Assembly (NCBI GenBank): GCA_017622815.1
Contig: JAGAQH010000027.1
Location: 124,001-188,000, forward strand
Source: Bacteroidaceae bacterium
Lineage (GTDB): Bacteria; Bacteroidota; Bacteroidia; Bacteroidales; Bacteroidaceae
Reading direction: 5' to 3'
Length of the DNA stretch: 64,000 bases
Positions within the stretch are counted from its first letter, which is position 1. Each line of letters begins with the position of its first letter. Shown here piece after piece: positions 17,897-27,503 of the stretch. The notes below the pieces were generated by a model. It was given only the letters and a program-made list of their open reading frames with translations, was not told where the DNA came from and did not search any database. Position numbers and translations under genes: made by a program.

Positions 17897-19153
17897 TTAT
17901 TCCCCGGAACGTCTGTCATCCACCTTAAGCACTTTTGATGTGACTTCTCCGCCTTGCATCAGCGTGGTCAGGACCGTTTCCGGCCTTATGACCGAGACAT
18001 CGGTCACTATCTTGCCATCCATCAGAGTGATGCTGTATCCACGCCGTAGCAGCAGTTCGGGGTTCATGCCATCCAGACGTTGGGCGAGGAGGTCTATGCG
18101 GTGCTTCTCCCTTTCCAACAGACCCTTGGTGGCCATGGGCAGGAGCATGAAAAAACGGTCGATGCGCTGCCTTTCCCTCTGTATCATGAGCATGGCCGTG
18201 GATGGAAGGCGCTGGCGGAGCAGTGCCAGACGCTGTTCGCCTCTTTGCATCAATGCTGTGGCAGCCAGAGGGATGCGTTGCTGCAGGTCCTGAAGGTGAG
18301 AGAGGAGTTCCAACTGATGTTCCACAATGAAGGCAGCGGCAGCCGTGGGCGTCTTCACGGACGTGTGCGCCACGTGGTCGGGCACCGTCTCGTCGCGGTC
18401 GTGCCCTATGCCGGTAATCACGGGCCGGGGGTGCTGTGCTATGCAGGCGGCCAGGTCGTAGGAGTCGTAGTCTGAAAGGTCGCTGGTGGCACCGCCGCCA
18501 CGGATAATCACCACAACATCCCAGCGCTCAGCCTCATCGGCAATGGCCATAAGGGCGGCAGAGATGCTCTCCGGCACATGCTGGCCCTGCATGACGGCAG
18601 GAAACAGGCGCACGTCGAAGGCCAGTCCCCAGTCGTTCTCCTGCAACTGGCGGCAGAAGTCGCCATAGCCTGCCGCCGTGGCACTGGACACAACGGCAAT
18701 GCGCTTCATCAATGTGGGCAGGGGCAGGGTCTTGTTGTCATCTATGATACCATCCCGCTCCAACTGGCGCAGTATTTCCTGGCGGCGGCGTGCCATATCG
18801 CCAAGGGTGTAGGTTCCGTCTATATCCAGGACATTGAGGGAGTAGCCATAGAGTTCGCTGAAGGTGACACGCACCTGCATGAGCACCTTCAACCCGGGGC
18901 GGAGGCTCTGCCCCGTCTCCTCGCGGAAGCGCAGGGCCAATATATTATATGTACGCGCCCATATCGTTATGCGTGCGCGTGCAACGACACTGCCCGTGGC
19001 CTCGCTCTTCTCCACCAGTTCGCCATAGAAGTGCCCCCCATAGCCTTCGCGCCCTTCCATCAGTTCGCCATGAACCCAATAGGAGGTCTCCGTGCCCCCT
19101 TCTATGAGGGCACGCACACGGGCGTTGAGTTCGTACAGGCTAAGTGCTTCCAT
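17897..19153 (-). CDS. xseA: Exodeoxyribonuclease VII large subunit
   Basis: 418 residues. An N-terminal OB-fold single-strand-binding domain (about 1-105, with SYWVHGELMEGREGYGGHFYGEL) precedes the nuclease core. The core has RIAVVSSATAAGYGDF (150-165), VVVIIRGGGATSDLSDYDSY and ITGIGHDRDETVPDHVAHTSVKTPTAAA, the invariant XseA blocks. A long helical C-terminal part holds repeated RQR/REK segments that bind XseB. It acts with XseB on single-stranded DNA in repair and in plasmid or phage DNA processing. The start at 19153 is the first ATG after the promoter. A small palindrome CGTGATA-CTA-TATCACG (19177-19193) lies in the leader. Confidence 0.92.
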   Translation of the reverse strand: MEALSLYELNARVRALIEGGTETSYWVHGELMEGREGYGGHFYGELVEKSEATGSVVARARITIWARTYNILALRFREETGQSLRPGLKVLMQVRVTFSELYGYSLNVLDIDGTYTLGDMARRRQEILRQLERDGIIDDNKTLPLPTLMKRIAVVSSATAAGYGDFCRQLQENDWGLAFDVRLFPAVMQGQHVPESISAALMAIADEAERWDVVVIIRGGGATSDLSDYDSYDLAACIAQHPRPVITGIGHDRDETVPDHVAHTSVKTPTAAAAFIVEHQLELLSHLQDLQQRIPLAATALMQRGEQRLALLRQRLPSTAMLMIQRERQRIDRFFMLLPMATKGLLEREKHRIDLLAQRLDGMNPELLLRRGYSITLMDGKIVTDVSVIRPETVLTTLMQGGEVTSKVLKVDDRRSGE

Positions 19154-19211
19154 GACTATGCGTGGGACAAGAGGTTCGTGATACTATATCACGGGAAATG
19201 TATCCAGAGTA

Positions 19212-19242
19212 CAAATATACACCTTTTTATGTCCACATGCAA
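19212..19242 (-). promoter_or_regulatory. Promoter of xseA-xseB
   Basis: Minus-strand TATATTTG (19212-19219) with CTTG 20 bases upstream (TTG at 19240-19242), a good match to the Bacteroidetes pattern. The 7-bp palindrome at 19177-19193 falls just inside the transcript and could be an operator or leader hairpin. Confidence 0.6.
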
Positions 19243-19349
19243 GAGTTTCGGCAAGGATGTAATTGACAAAAATGGTTAATAACGTGTTCTTTTTCCCTCT
19301 GCTATGCTAAAAAAAGCAACAGAAAGGTACGTTTGTCCTATACATGGTA

Positions 19350-19357
19350 TATCTTTG
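19350..19357 (+). promoter_or_regulatory. -7 promoter element (TATCTTTG) for the RND operon
   Basis: TATCTTTG lies 36 bases before the adaptor ATG at 19393; a TTTG at 19332-19335 is nearer than the usual -33 spacing. No adjacent regulator gene is present. Confidence 0.5.
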
Positions 19358-19392
19358 TATGCCGAAAAAGGCAATAGCAACATCAAACAATC

Positions 19393-20448
19393 ATGAAGAA
19401 GAAAGCATATCTTTTCTGTACAGTGCTGACGGCATTGTGCATAGCGTCATGCTCCGGAAACGAGAAGAAGCAGAACAACGACGCCCTGAAAGTAACCACA
19501 GAAACCGTATGCCTAAGCACCGAAGCAGATGCCTCATCCTATGTGGGTGTAGTAGAAGAGGGTACGTCAGTGGCAGTCAGTTTCACCGGCATGGGCATGA
19601 TAAGGCAGGTGCATGTGAGCGAGGGACAGGCCGTGCGCAAGGGCCAACTGCTGGCCGAGATGGACAAAACCCAGGCTGAGAATGCCCTGGCCATGGCACA
19701 GGCCACGCACAAGCAGGCCACCGATGCTCTGGAGCGTATGAGGAAACTGCACGAGAACAAGTCGCTGGCCGACATGAAATGGGTGGAGGTGCAGAGCAAG
19801 GTGGAACAGGCCGAGGCTTCGCTCTCTGCCGCCAGGAAGATGCTTGAGGACTGCAGCATCCATGCACCCATGGACGGTGTTGTGGGCAAGAAGTTCCTCA
19901 GTGCCGGCGAGACCGCCCTGCCCTCCCAGCCTGTGGTGAGCATACTGAGCATCCGCAAACTGAAGGTCAAGGTCAGCATCCCCGAGAGGGAGATTGCCGT
20001 CATATCGCCCTCCACGCCCTCCAGCCTTACCATAGAGGCGCTGAACGGCAAGCAGGTCAGCGGTGGCGCTATTGAGAAAGGGGTAGTTGCCGATGCAGCC
20101 ACTCACACCTACGACATACGCATAAACATAGACAACCCCGATGGCGACATCCTGCCCGGTATGGTAGCCAAGGTGGCATTGTCCGGCCAGACAGGACAGC
20201 ATGGCATGTACCTGCCCATACGCTCCGTACAGCAGACGGCTGGCGGCAACCTCTTCGTATGGACCATGGCGGACGGCAAGGCCCACAGAAGCAACGTGTC
20301 CGTGGGACAGACCGTTGGCGACCGCATACACATCCTTTCCGGCCTGTCCGAAGGAGACAAGGTTATCGTGGAGGGATACCAGAAGGTGAGCGAAGGGACG
20401 AGGGTGACAAACGGAAAACGGAAAACGGAAAACGGAAAACTGCGGTGA
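19393..20448 (+). CDS. RND efflux periplasmic adaptor lipoprotein (membrane fusion protein)
   Basis: Bridges an inner-membrane RND pump and an outer-membrane channel. 351 residues. A lipoprotein signal with lipobox IASC (Cys20) anchors it to the inner membrane. The biotinyl/lipoyl-like half motifs flank a short helical hairpin (about 75-140, with MAQATHKQATDALERMRKL and VEQAEASLSAARKML), and a beta-barrel and membrane-proximal domain follow. AcrA/MexA-type order. The last codons are unusual: the C-terminus VTNGKRKTENGKLR is encoded by an (AAAACGG)n tract that also occurs at the 3' ends of other genes, so the natural end has probably been altered. The pump gene follows 117 bases downstream. 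Confidence 0.88.
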   Translation: MKKKAYLFCTVLTALCIASCSGNEKKQNNDALKVTTETVCLSTEADASSYVGVVEEGTSVAVSFTGMGMIRQVHVSEGQAVRKGQLLAEMDKTQAENALAMAQATHKQATDALERMRKLHENKSLADMKWVEVQSKVEQAEASLSAARKMLEDCSIHAPMDGVVGKKFLSAGETALPSQPVVSILSIRKLKVKVSIPEREIAVISPSTPSSLTIEALNGKQVSGGAIEKGVVADAATHTYDIRINIDNPDGDILPGMVAKVALSGQTGQHGMYLPIRSVQQTAGGNLFVWTMADGKAHRSNVSVGQTVGDRIHILSGLSEGDKVIVEGYQKVSEGTRVTNGKRKTENGKLR

Positions 20449-20552
20449 GCGGTTTCTCGGGAAAGTCCGAGTTTTCCGAATAATCCGAGTTCTCTGAGTT
20501 CTCCGAGCAAAGGAAAAACTTTCAGTTTTCCGTTTTCCCCTTTCCGTTTTCA
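20409..20552. repeat. Repeat mosaic: AAAACGG tract, 9-bp tandem array, inverted AAAACGG tract
   Basis: 20409-20443 is a run of AAAACGG units read in the coding frame of the adaptor 3' end. 20466-20510 is five units of an exact 9-bp period beginning TCCGA (20466, 20475, 20484, 20493 as TCTGA, 20502). 20523-20552 is the AAAACGG tract in inverted orientation (TTTTCCG). The same combination, with different details, recurs at the pump/TolC junction (23632-23780). Confidence 0.8.
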
Positions 20553-20565
20553 AATTTATACTATC

Positions 20566-23500
20566 ATGGCATTCAAAACCAACTCATGGATAGCGTGGCC
20601 CATCCAAAACTATAAGATTACGGCCTTTATAACGGCCTTGTTTCTGGCCTTCGGCATCTGGGCCATGTATGTGATGCCCAAGGACGAGTTCCCAGCCTTC
20701 ACCATCCGTCAGGGCGTGGTCATTGCCGTAATGCCGGGCGCCACGGCCGAGGAGATAGAGGAACAGGTGGCACGCCCCCTGGAAAGGTATATCTTCACCT
20801 ACAAGGAGGTGAACCGCAGCAAGACCTACTCCACCAGCCAGAACGGCATGTGCATCGTTATGGTGGAGTTCCAGGACGACCAGAACAACCTCACCCCCGT
20901 GTGGAGCAAGATGAAGCACGGACTGAACAACTTCAAGTCCTCGCTGCCCAAAGGTGTCGTGGCCCTGGTGGTCCAGGACGATTTCGGCGACACCAGCGCT
21001 CTGCTCATCACCGTGGAAAGCGACCAGCGCTCCTACCGCGAATTGCAGGGCTATAGCGACGAACTGGCCGACCGCCTGCGCCGTCTGCCCAGCGTGAGCA
21101 AGGTGCAGCAACTGGGCGAGAAGAAGGAGCAACTGACCATCTGCGTGGACAGAGAGCGCCTGGCAGCCTATGGCATAGGCCAGTCGGCCCTCATCCAGAC
21201 TCTGACAAGCCAGGGACTTACCACCATGAGCGGAACCCTTTCAACGCCGCAAAAGAACCTGAACATACACGTGGCTCCGTCCATCAATTCCGAACAGGAA
21301 ATCAGCGAGCGCATCATCCTCACCACGCCCGACGGCAAGACGGTGCGCGTGCGCGACATTGCCTCGGTGCAGAGGGAATACGACCTGAGCGACGGCTACA
21401 TAGAGTCCAACGGCAAGCGTTGCGTCATCCTGTCGCTGGAAATGCTGAAGGGCAACAACATCGTCATGTTCGGCGAGGATGTGGACGAGATACTGGACCA
21501 GTTCCGCCAGGACTGCCTGCCCGAGGACGTGCAGATGCGCCGCATCACCGACCAGCCCGAGGTGGTGGGAACCAGCGTGAGCGACTTCCTGCGCGACCTG
21601 CTCATCTCCATGGTCATCATCGTGGCCGTAATGATAGTGCTCTTCCCCATCCGAAGCGCCATGGTGGCAGCCCTCACCATACCCCTGTCCACCTTCGTCA
21701 GCACGGGTATCATGTATGCCATGGGCATAGAACTGAACATCATCACCCTGGCATGCCTCATCGTGGTGCTGGGCATGATTGTGGACAACAGCATCGTGGT
21801 CATAGACGGATACCTGGAGTATCTGGCTGGCGGCATGAGCCGCATGGAGGCCGCCATAAAGAGCGTGCAGCAGTACTTCTGGCCCATGCTTCTGGCCACT
21901 GTGTGCATCTGCGCCATCTTCTTCCCCATACTCCTCACCCTGAAGGGCGAGGCCGCTGATGCCATACGGATCTTCCCCCCGACCATCACCATCAACCTGA
22001 TGGTTTCCCTGGTGGTGGCGGCGGTAATCATACCCTTGCTCAACGTGGCCATCATACGCAAGGTGAAGGAGAAGGTTCCCGGCAAGCGCGACATCACCGA
22101 CTGGGTGCAGGACTGGTACGACAGGACCCTGGCGTGGAACTTCCGCCATCCGTGGCTCACCATCGCCGGGAGCATAGTTCTGGTGGTGGCCACCGGGGTG
22201 CTCTTCCCGCTTCTGAAGATGCGCCAGTTCCCCTATGCCGACCGCAACCAGTTTGCCGTGGAGATATACCTGCCGGAGGGCAGCGGCCTGGAGGAAACGA
22301 AGAAGATTACCTACGAACTGACCGGCATCCTCGAGAAGGAGGAGAAGGTGACGGGCGTGACCAGTTTCATTGGCTGTTCCTCACCGCGCTTCCACATGTC
22401 CTACGCTCCAGTCATTGCAGGCAAGAACTTCGCACAACTCATCGTAAACACCGAGAGCATAGAGGCCTCGCTGGAACTGCTGGACAAACTGGCTCCCAAG
22501 TACAGCAACCACTGGCCGGGTGCCTACGTGCGCTGGAAGCAGATGGACTATCTGCCCGTGCCCACCTATGAGTACCGTTTCTATGGCAACAACATAGACT
22601 CCATACACAAGGCGGCCGACATGCTCATGCAGGAGATGCGCACCATTCCGGAACTGGAATGGGTGCATACCGACTATGACCGTCCCTCGCCCCTTGTGGA
22701 AGTCTCTCTGGACCCCGTGGCCTCCAGCCAACTGGGCATTTCCCGCACCTCTGCCGAACTGCAACTCATGCTCCAGACGGGCAAGATGCAGATTGGTTCC
22801 ATCTGGGAGGCGGGCAGCGTGGACGGCAAGAGCCGTACCTACGAGGTGCCTCTGGTTCTCAAGGACCGTGCCACCGAACAGATGACCTTCAGCGATGTGG
22901 ACGACACCTACCTGAGCACTGCCACAGGGGCTTCCGTGCCTCTCAGGCAGGTGGCCGACGTGGTTCCCCGATGGGGACACACCAAGATAGTGCACCGCAA
23001 CGGCGAGCGCTGTATCTCGGTTACCGCCGAGGGCAAGCGCGGAACCTTTGCCCTGGACATACAGAACCGCATCATCGACTACATCGGCCAAATGCACCTG
23101 CCCCAGGGAGTTCGTGCCGAGGTGGGAGGCGAGACGGAGGAGAACAACGACATCACCCCCGACATAATGGCAGGCCTGGGCATGGCCGTGGTGCTCATCT
23201 TCTTCTTCCTGCTGTTCAACTTCCGCAAGTTCTCCATTGCCATCATCTGCATCGTGGCCATCAGCCTGGGCATGCCGGGCGCCATAGTGGGCCTGCTCAT
23301 TGCCAACAAGATTCTGGGACTCACCAGCCTGTTCGGTTTCATCACCCTCATGGGCATGATCATGCGCAACGAGATACTCATCTTCGAGCATGCCAACGAG
23401 AAGATGGCCGCCGGCATGTCGGCCAAGGAGGCCGCCTTCGATGCCGGCAAGCGCCGCATGGTGCCCATCTTCCTGACCACGGCCACCACGGCCGTTGGCG

Positions 23501-25110
23501 TAGTGCCCATGATCATTGCAGGCAGCAGTTTCTGGATGCCCGTGGGCATCACCATCTTTGCCGGCGGTGTGGGCATGCTCCTGCTCGTCACCACAGTACT
23601 GCCCGTGGTGTATTGGAAACTGTATGAAACAAAACGGAAAACGGAAAACGGAAAACGGAAAACGGCGCGTGAGCCTGGAGCGATGAGCGGAAATTCTGAA
23701 AACTCCGACTATTCAGAGCACTCCGAGTCGGCTGTTACCACTCCCCTCCATAGAGGGAGGGGTTTGGGGGTGGGTCTTTTCTTCTTCTGCTGCCTTACCA
23801 TGCAAGCTCAGCCTCGTACCCTCTCCCTTGAGGAGTGCCTGCAAAATGCAGCCACACGCAACCGCACCCTGCAGAATGCCGCCCTGGAAATTCAGAAGGC
23901 TGGAGAACAGAAAAAGGAAGCCTTCACCAAGTACTTCCCCGAAATATCCGCCAACGTCATGGCCTTCCATGCCTTCGACAAGATGGTGAAGGCCGACGGT
24001 TACTACCCCCAGGAACTGGCGGCACTGGAGCAGATAAACCCGCAACTGGCGGCTCTGGCTGGACAACCCTTCTCCGTACGTGAGATGGACCAGGCCTATG
24101 CCGTGATGGGAACGGTGACACAACCCCTCTTTGCCGGAGGACAGATAGTGAACGGCAACCGCCTGGCCGCCATAGGACAGGATGTGGCGAAACTGCAGAT
24201 GGAACTGCAAACCAAGGACATCCTGCAGAAGGTGACGGAGAACTACTACCAGATAGTGAAACTGAAACTGAACCAGGCCACCGTCAGTGCGGCACAGGCA
24301 CAGTTGCGTGCCATATACAAAGAGGTGCAGACCTATGTGGATGCCGGCGTGACCACACGCAACGACCTGCTTCGCGTGCGCTTGGAACTGCAACGCCTCT
24401 CCTCGGACAGCCTCACCCTCAGCAACGCACACCACGTCATGTGCCTGCTGCTGGCCCAACAGATAGGTATGGCAGGAGAGCAGGTGGACGTAAGTCTGAA
24501 CCTGCCCACCTCCTCGGAGAATCCCATCACCTACTACATCGCACCCGAACAGGCTGTCGCCGCACGTCATGAACTGGCCATGGCACAGAAGGGTGTGGAA
24601 GCCGGCAAACTGAAGGTGCGCATGGAAGTGGGCAAGCGTCTGCCCACCGTGGCCGTAGGCCTTGCCCTCAGCCACACAGGCATCGGAGGTCTCTCCCAGG
24701 GCACCAAGTCCATGATGGACAACACGGTGAACAACGGCATGGTCTTCGGTACCGTCAGCGTGCCCCTCACAGCATGGTGGGGCGGAGCACATGCCATACG
24801 CCGCGAGAAACTTGCCCTCAGACAGGCCGACAACCAGTTGCAGGATGCACGCGAACAACTCATCATAGACATCGAGGCCTCCTGGTCTTCACTCGTAGAG
24901 GCATACAAGCAGATAGCCATAGCCATGACCAGCGTGGAGGAGGCAACGGAGAACATGCGCATGTCTCTGGACAAATACCGCATGGGCACAGAAATCCTCT
25001 CCGACCTGCTGGAGAGCGAAACCCTCCTGCGTGAAAGCCAAAACCGCCTCGCTCAGGCACAGGCAGATTATATGACAAAACGTGCCGATTACCTGAGGAA
25101 GACGAGGTGA
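20566..25110 (+). CDS. RND efflux pump and TolC-like outer-membrane protein in one open reading frame
   Basis: 1514 residues. Residues 1-1020 form an AcrB-like proton-driven RND permease: TM1 near 14-35, large periplasmic loops, and the relay motif LGMIVDNSIVVIDGY near 401-415 with a single Asp where many pumps have two. The second loop carries VEIYLPEGSG, and the C-terminal TM bundle ends TTVLPVVYWKLYE. Residues about 1023-1075 are a repeat-encoded linker. From about 1080 (RTLSLEECLQNA) a complete TolC-family protein follows, with two OEP repeats. A signal-like core GVGLFFFCCLTMQAQ precedes it, and an in-frame ATG at 23683 (GGAG seven bases before) could start TolC separately. So either a real pump-channel fusion or two proteins made from one open frame. 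Substrates unknown. Confidence 0.85.
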   Translation: MAFKTNSWIAWPIQNYKITAFITALFLAFGIWAMYVMPKDEFPAFTIRQGVVIAVMPGATAEEIEEQVARPLERYIFTYKEVNRSKTYSTSQNGMCIVMVEFQDDQNNLTPVWSKMKHGLNNFKSSLPKGVVALVVQDDFGDTSALLITVESDQRSYRELQGYSDELADRLRRLPSVSKVQQLGEKKEQLTICVDRERLAAYGIGQSALIQTLTSQGLTTMSGTLSTPQKNLNIHVAPSINSEQEISERIILTTPDGKTVRVRDIASVQREYDLSDGYIESNGKRCVILSLEMLKGNNIVMFGEDVDEILDQFRQDCLPEDVQMRRITDQPEVVGTSVSDFLRDLLISMVIIVAVMIVLFPIRSAMVAALTIPLSTFVSTGIMYAMGIELNIITLACLIVVLGMIVDNSIVVIDGYLEYLAGGMSRMEAAIKSVQQYFWPMLLATVCICAIFFPILLTLKGEAADAIRIFPPTITINLMVSLVVAAVIIPLLNVAIIRKVKEKVPGKRDITDWVQDWYDRTLAWNFRHPWLTIAGSIVLVVATGVLFPLLKMRQFPYADRNQFAVEIYLPEGSGLEETKKITYELTGILEKEEKVTGVTSFIGCSSPRFHMSYAPVIAGKNFAQLIVNTESIEASLELLDKLAPKYSNHWPGAYVRWKQMDYLPVPTYEYRFYGNNIDSIHKAADMLMQEMRTIPELEWVHTDYDRPSPLVEVSLDPVASSQLGISRTSAELQLMLQTGKMQIGSIWEAGSVDGKSRTYEVPLVLKDRATEQMTFSDVDDTYLSTATGASVPLRQVADVVPRWGHTKIVHRNGERCISVTAEGKRGTFALDIQNRIIDYIGQMHLPQGVRAEVGGETEENNDITPDIMAGLGMAVVLIFFFLLFNFRKFSIAIICIVAISLGMPGAIVGLLIANKILGLTSLFGFITLMGMIMRNEILIFEHANEKMAAGMSAKEAAFDAGKRRMVPIFLTTATTAVGVVPMIIAGSSFWMPVGITIFAGGVGMLLLVTTVLPVVYWKLYETKRKTENGKRKTAREPGAMSGNSENSDYSEHSESAVTTPLHRGRGLGVGLFFFCCLTMQAQPRTLSLEECLQNAATRNRTLQNAALEIQKAGEQKKEAFTKYFPEISANVMAFHAFDKMVKADGYYPQELAALEQINPQLAALAGQPFSVREMDQAYAVMGTVTQPLFAGGQIVNGNRLAAIGQDVAKLQMELQTKDILQKVTENYYQIVKLKLNQATVSAAQAQLRAIYKEVQTYVDAGVTTRNDLLRVRLELQRLSSDSLTLSNAHHVMCLLLAQQIGMAGEQVDVSLNLPTSSENPITYYIAPEQAVAARHELAMAQKGVEAGKLKVRMEVGKRLPTVAVGLALSHTGIGGLSQGTKSMMDNTVNNGMVFGTVSVPLTAWWGGAHAIRREKLALRQADNQLQDAREQLIIDIEASWSSLVEAYKQIAIAMTSVEEATENMRMSLDKYRMGTEILSDLLESETLLRESQNRLAQAQADYMTKRADYLRKTR
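23632..23780. repeat. In-frame repeat mosaic joining RND pump and TolC
   Basis: In order: AAAACGG units (23632-23666) encoding TKRKTENGKRKT; a 9-bp tandem array TCTGAAAAC, TCCGACTAT, TCAGAGCAC, TCCGAGTCG (23695-23730) encoding a tripeptide repeat S-E/D-x; then the C-rich/G-rich hairpin in inverse orientation (23738-23776, CCACTCCCCTCC-ATAG-AGGGAGGGG) encoding TTPLHRGRGLGVG. All of it is read through without a stop. Confidence 0.85.
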
Positions 25111-25190
25111 ACAGCCACTGGCCGGCAAGGGGCCGACACACTCCCTTGCGTCTCCGCCACGGAGGAAGGAAAAACAGGTGTCCCGATGAC

Positions 25191-25220
25191 AAGGGCGTGT
25201 TCTCGTGAGGACACGCCCTT
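25191..25220 (+). terminator. Hairpin after the RND/TolC gene
   Basis: 10-bp stem AAGGGCGTGT/ACACGCCCTT with a 10-base loop, 80 bases after the stop at 25110, followed by GTTGT. Probable terminator of the efflux operon. Confidence 0.65.
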
Positions 25221-25261
25221 GTTGTCCCGGGTGACTCGTCCTTGTTGTCCCGGGTGACTCG
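25217..25261. repeat. Direct repeat, 22-base unit with 23-base period
   Basis: Two perfect copies of a unit starting CCTTGTTGTCCCGGG and ending GTGACTCG (25217-25238 and 25240-25261), directly after the terminator stem and overlapping its last bases. The rest of the gap to 25386 shows no gene. Confidence 0.75.
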
Positions 25262-25386
25262 CCCCTATCGTCTAGGAGGACTAAAATACGTTGTCGCGAC
25301 AATAAAAGAAGGGTACACAGAAAATGCATAAAAACCTTTGGCGGACACCAATAATAACAAGCGTCAGAAAGTACAATAATACAACA

Positions 25387-25417
25387 CAGGCCCGACTTCG
25401 CAATGAAGCCGGGCCTG
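25387..25417 (-). terminator. Terminator of the methylmalonyl-CoA decarboxylase operon
   Basis: Minus-strand stem CAGGCCCGGCTTC/GAAGTCGGGCCTG, one mismatch, 5-base loop, followed on the minus strand by TGTTGTATTATT; 42 bases beyond the stop of the beta-subunit gene. Confidence 0.7.
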
Positions 25418-25459
25418 TATTATTCTAACCATCTTGCCATGAAGGCAAGACATAAGGCA

Positions 25460-26743
25460 TTAACTCAGGAAACTCAGCAACAGACCTGCTGCTACGGCAG
25501 AACCGATAACGCCGGCAACGTTGGGACCCATGGCGTGCATGAGCAGGAAGTTGCGGCGGTCCTCCTTCTGACCCTGCTCCTGAGAGACGCGGGCGGCCAT
25601 AGGTACGGCGCTGACACCGGCAGAACCGATGAGGGGATTGATCTTCTCCTTCATGAACAGGTTCATGAACTTGGCCATAAGCACGCCACAGGCGCTACCT
25701 ACACCGAAGGCTACGATGCCCACGCAGAGGATACCTATGGTCTGCACGTTCATGAAAGACTCTGCAGAAGCCGTTGCACCCACGGTAATACCGAGGAAGA
25801 TGACCACTATGTTGTTTAGTTCGTTCTGTGCAGCCTTGCTAAGGCGGTCCACCACACCACATTCCTTCATCAAGTTGCCGAGCATAAGACAGCCCACCAG
25901 AGTGCCGGCACTGGGCACTACGAGACTGACGACAATGGTAACGACAATGGGGAAGATGATCTTCTCATTCTTGCTGACAGTACGCAACTGGGACATGCGG
26001 ATGAGACGCTCCTCCTTGGTGGTAAGGGCACGCATGATGGGGGGCTGGATAACGGGAACCAGCGCCATGTAACTGTATGCCGCTACGGCAATGGGACCAA
26101 GCAGTTCGGGGGCCAGTTTGGAGGTAAGGAAGATGGCCGTGGGACCGTCCGCACCACCGATGATGCCGATAGAAGCAGCCTGTTCGGGAGTGAAGCCGAG
26201 TCCGGGGATGTCAATCTGCGTTACGATGAAGGTTGCGAAGATACCAATCTGTGCGGCAGCACCCAGCAGGAGGCTCTTGGGGTTGGCAATCAGAGGACCG
26301 AAGTCGGTCATGGCACCCACGCCCAGGAAGATAAGACAGGGATAAACGCCTGCCTTTACACCTATGTAGAGCACGTCCAGTAAGCCTCCGTTGGCCATGA
26401 TGTAGCCATAACTGTGGTAATGGGGGCTGGCCGGATTGAGGAACTCGTTGTTCCACATTTCGGAATGGAACAGACCGGCTCCGGGCAGGTTGGTAAGTAT
26501 CATACCAAAGGCAATGGGAAGCAGAAGCAGAGGTTCGAACTTCCTCACTATGGCCAGCCACAGGAGGAAACTGCCTATGGCGAGCATCACCAGATTCTTC
26601 CAGCCACCTTCGGCCAGGAAACTGGCAAAACCCATCTCGCCAACGAACTTGGAAAGTCCTTCCTTCACCTCAAAGGCCATGACTGGCGTTGCGACAAGGA
26701 GCAACAGGACCACCAGGGAGAAATACTTGATATAATTCTTCAT
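25460..26743 (-). CDS. mmdB: Methylmalonyl-CoA decarboxylase beta subunit (Na+-pumping membrane subunit)
   Basis: Integral membrane subunit (OadB/GcdB/MmdB family) that decarboxylates carboxybiotin and couples this to sodium export. 427 residues, about 11 hydrophobic segments, and an N-terminal hydrophobic leader segment absent from some homologues. Family motifs include [17 protein letters not shown], the re-entrant ion-binding [21 protein letters not shown] and the C-terminal [19 protein letters not shown]. It is the last gene of a four-gene operon and follows the biotin carrier by 22 bases. In Bacteroidales this complex works at the end of the succinate-to-propionate route, converting methylmalonyl-CoA to propionyl-CoA. 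Confidence 0.92.
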   Translation of the reverse strand: MKNYIKYFSLVVLLLLVATPVMAFEVKEGLSKFVGEMGFASFLAEGGWKNLVMLAIGSFLLWLAIVRKFEPLLLLPIAFGMILTNLPGAGLFHSEMWNNEFLNPASPHYHSYGYIMANGGLLDVLYIGVKAGVYPCLIFLGVGAMTDFGPLIANPKSLLLGAAAQIGIFATFIVTQIDIPGLGFTPEQAASIGIIGGADGPTAIFLTSKLAPELLGPIAVAAYSYMALVPVIQPPIMRALTTKEERLIRMSQLRTVSKNEKIIFPIVVTIVVSLVVPSAGTLVGCLMLGNLMKECGVVDRLSKAAQNELNNIVVIFLGITVGATASAESFMNVQTIGILCVGIVAFGVGSACGVLMAKFMNLFMKEKINPLIGSAGVSAVPMAARVSQEQGQKEDRRNFLLMHAMGPNVAGVIGSAVAAGLLLSFLS

Positions 26744-26765
26744 GATTATGGAAATGATGCTATGT

Positions 26766-27473
26766 TTAGTCCAACTCCACGAGTGCCTGTCCGCTCTGCA
26801 CCTGGTCGCCCTCCTTGCAGAGGATGGCCTTGACAGTACCTGCGGCCTCCGCAGAAATGCTGTTCTCCATCTTCATGGCCTCCATGAGCAACACCTGATC
26901 GCCAATATTGATACGGTCACCCACCTTTACGCTGATTTTGGTGATGGAACCGGGCAGGGGTGCAGTAACAGTCTTGCTGCCTGTAGCAGGAGCCGACATG
27001 GTGGGCGCTGTGCTCACACCGGCAGGTGTGGCAGGTGCAGGCTTGGGCTCCAGTGCAGGTGCCTTGGCTGCAACGAAGTCGGCCACCATCTCCACGAGCA
27101 GGTCGCCCTGGTTAACGCTCTGGCCGTTGCTCACGGCTACGCGCTGTACGGTACCGTCCACCTCGGACACGATGTCGTTGGCCATCTTCATGGCTTCGAT
27201 GACAAGCAGAACCTCGCCACGCTTCACGTGCTGGCCTGCTGCAACCTTCACTTCGGTAACAGTGCCAGGCAGTTCGCTGACTACTTTCTTGGGACCGCCT
27301 GCCTGTGATGCGGCAGGGGCAGAGGCTGCGGGACGGGGTCCCTGAGCCTTGGTTTGGGGAATCTCCACCTGATAGGTCTGGCCGTTCACAGTTACCTGCA
27401 TGTTGCCGCCTCTCAGATCTTCCACGGTGGCCAGATAGTCGGTGCCACCTATCTTGAACTTGAATTCTTTCAT
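26766..27473 (-). CDS. mmdC: Biotin carboxyl carrier subunit with two biotinyl domains
   Basis: Carries the carboxyl group from the alpha subunit to the beta subunit. 235 residues, about 90 longer than usual carriers (about 130-170). The N-terminal 45 residues are the assembly domain typical of this subunit ([19 protein letters not shown]). A Pro/Ala-rich linker leads to a first biotinyl domain with biotinylation motif EAMKM (Lys96). A second Pro/Ala/Thr linker (about 135-165) leads to another complete domain with EAMKM (Lys201). The domains are related but not identical ([14 protein letters not shown] versus [14 protein letters not shown]), so this is not a recent duplication. Both lysines look modifiable. 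Two swinging arms could raise transfer capacity; this is inference. Confidence 0.9.
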   Translation of the reverse strand: MKEFKFKIGGTDYLATVEDLRGGNMQVTVNGQTYQVEIPQTKAQGPRPAASAPAASQAGGPKKVVSELPGTVTEVKVAAGQHVKRGEVLLVIEAMKMANDIVSEVDGTVQRVAVSNGQSVNQGDLLVEMVADFVAAKAPALEPKPAPATPAGVSTAPTMSAPATGSKTVTAPLPGSITKISVKVGDRINIGDQVLLMEAMKMENSISAEAAGTVKAILCKEGDQVQSGQALVELD

Positions 27474-27503
27474 TTGTACGTTATTTAAAATGGGTTACAC
27501 GAC

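Noticed and set aside
25111-25459. Possible small RNA or tRNA in the gap after TolC
   Set aside because: No cloverleaf or known RNA pattern was found; the structure is explained by two terminators and a direct repeat.
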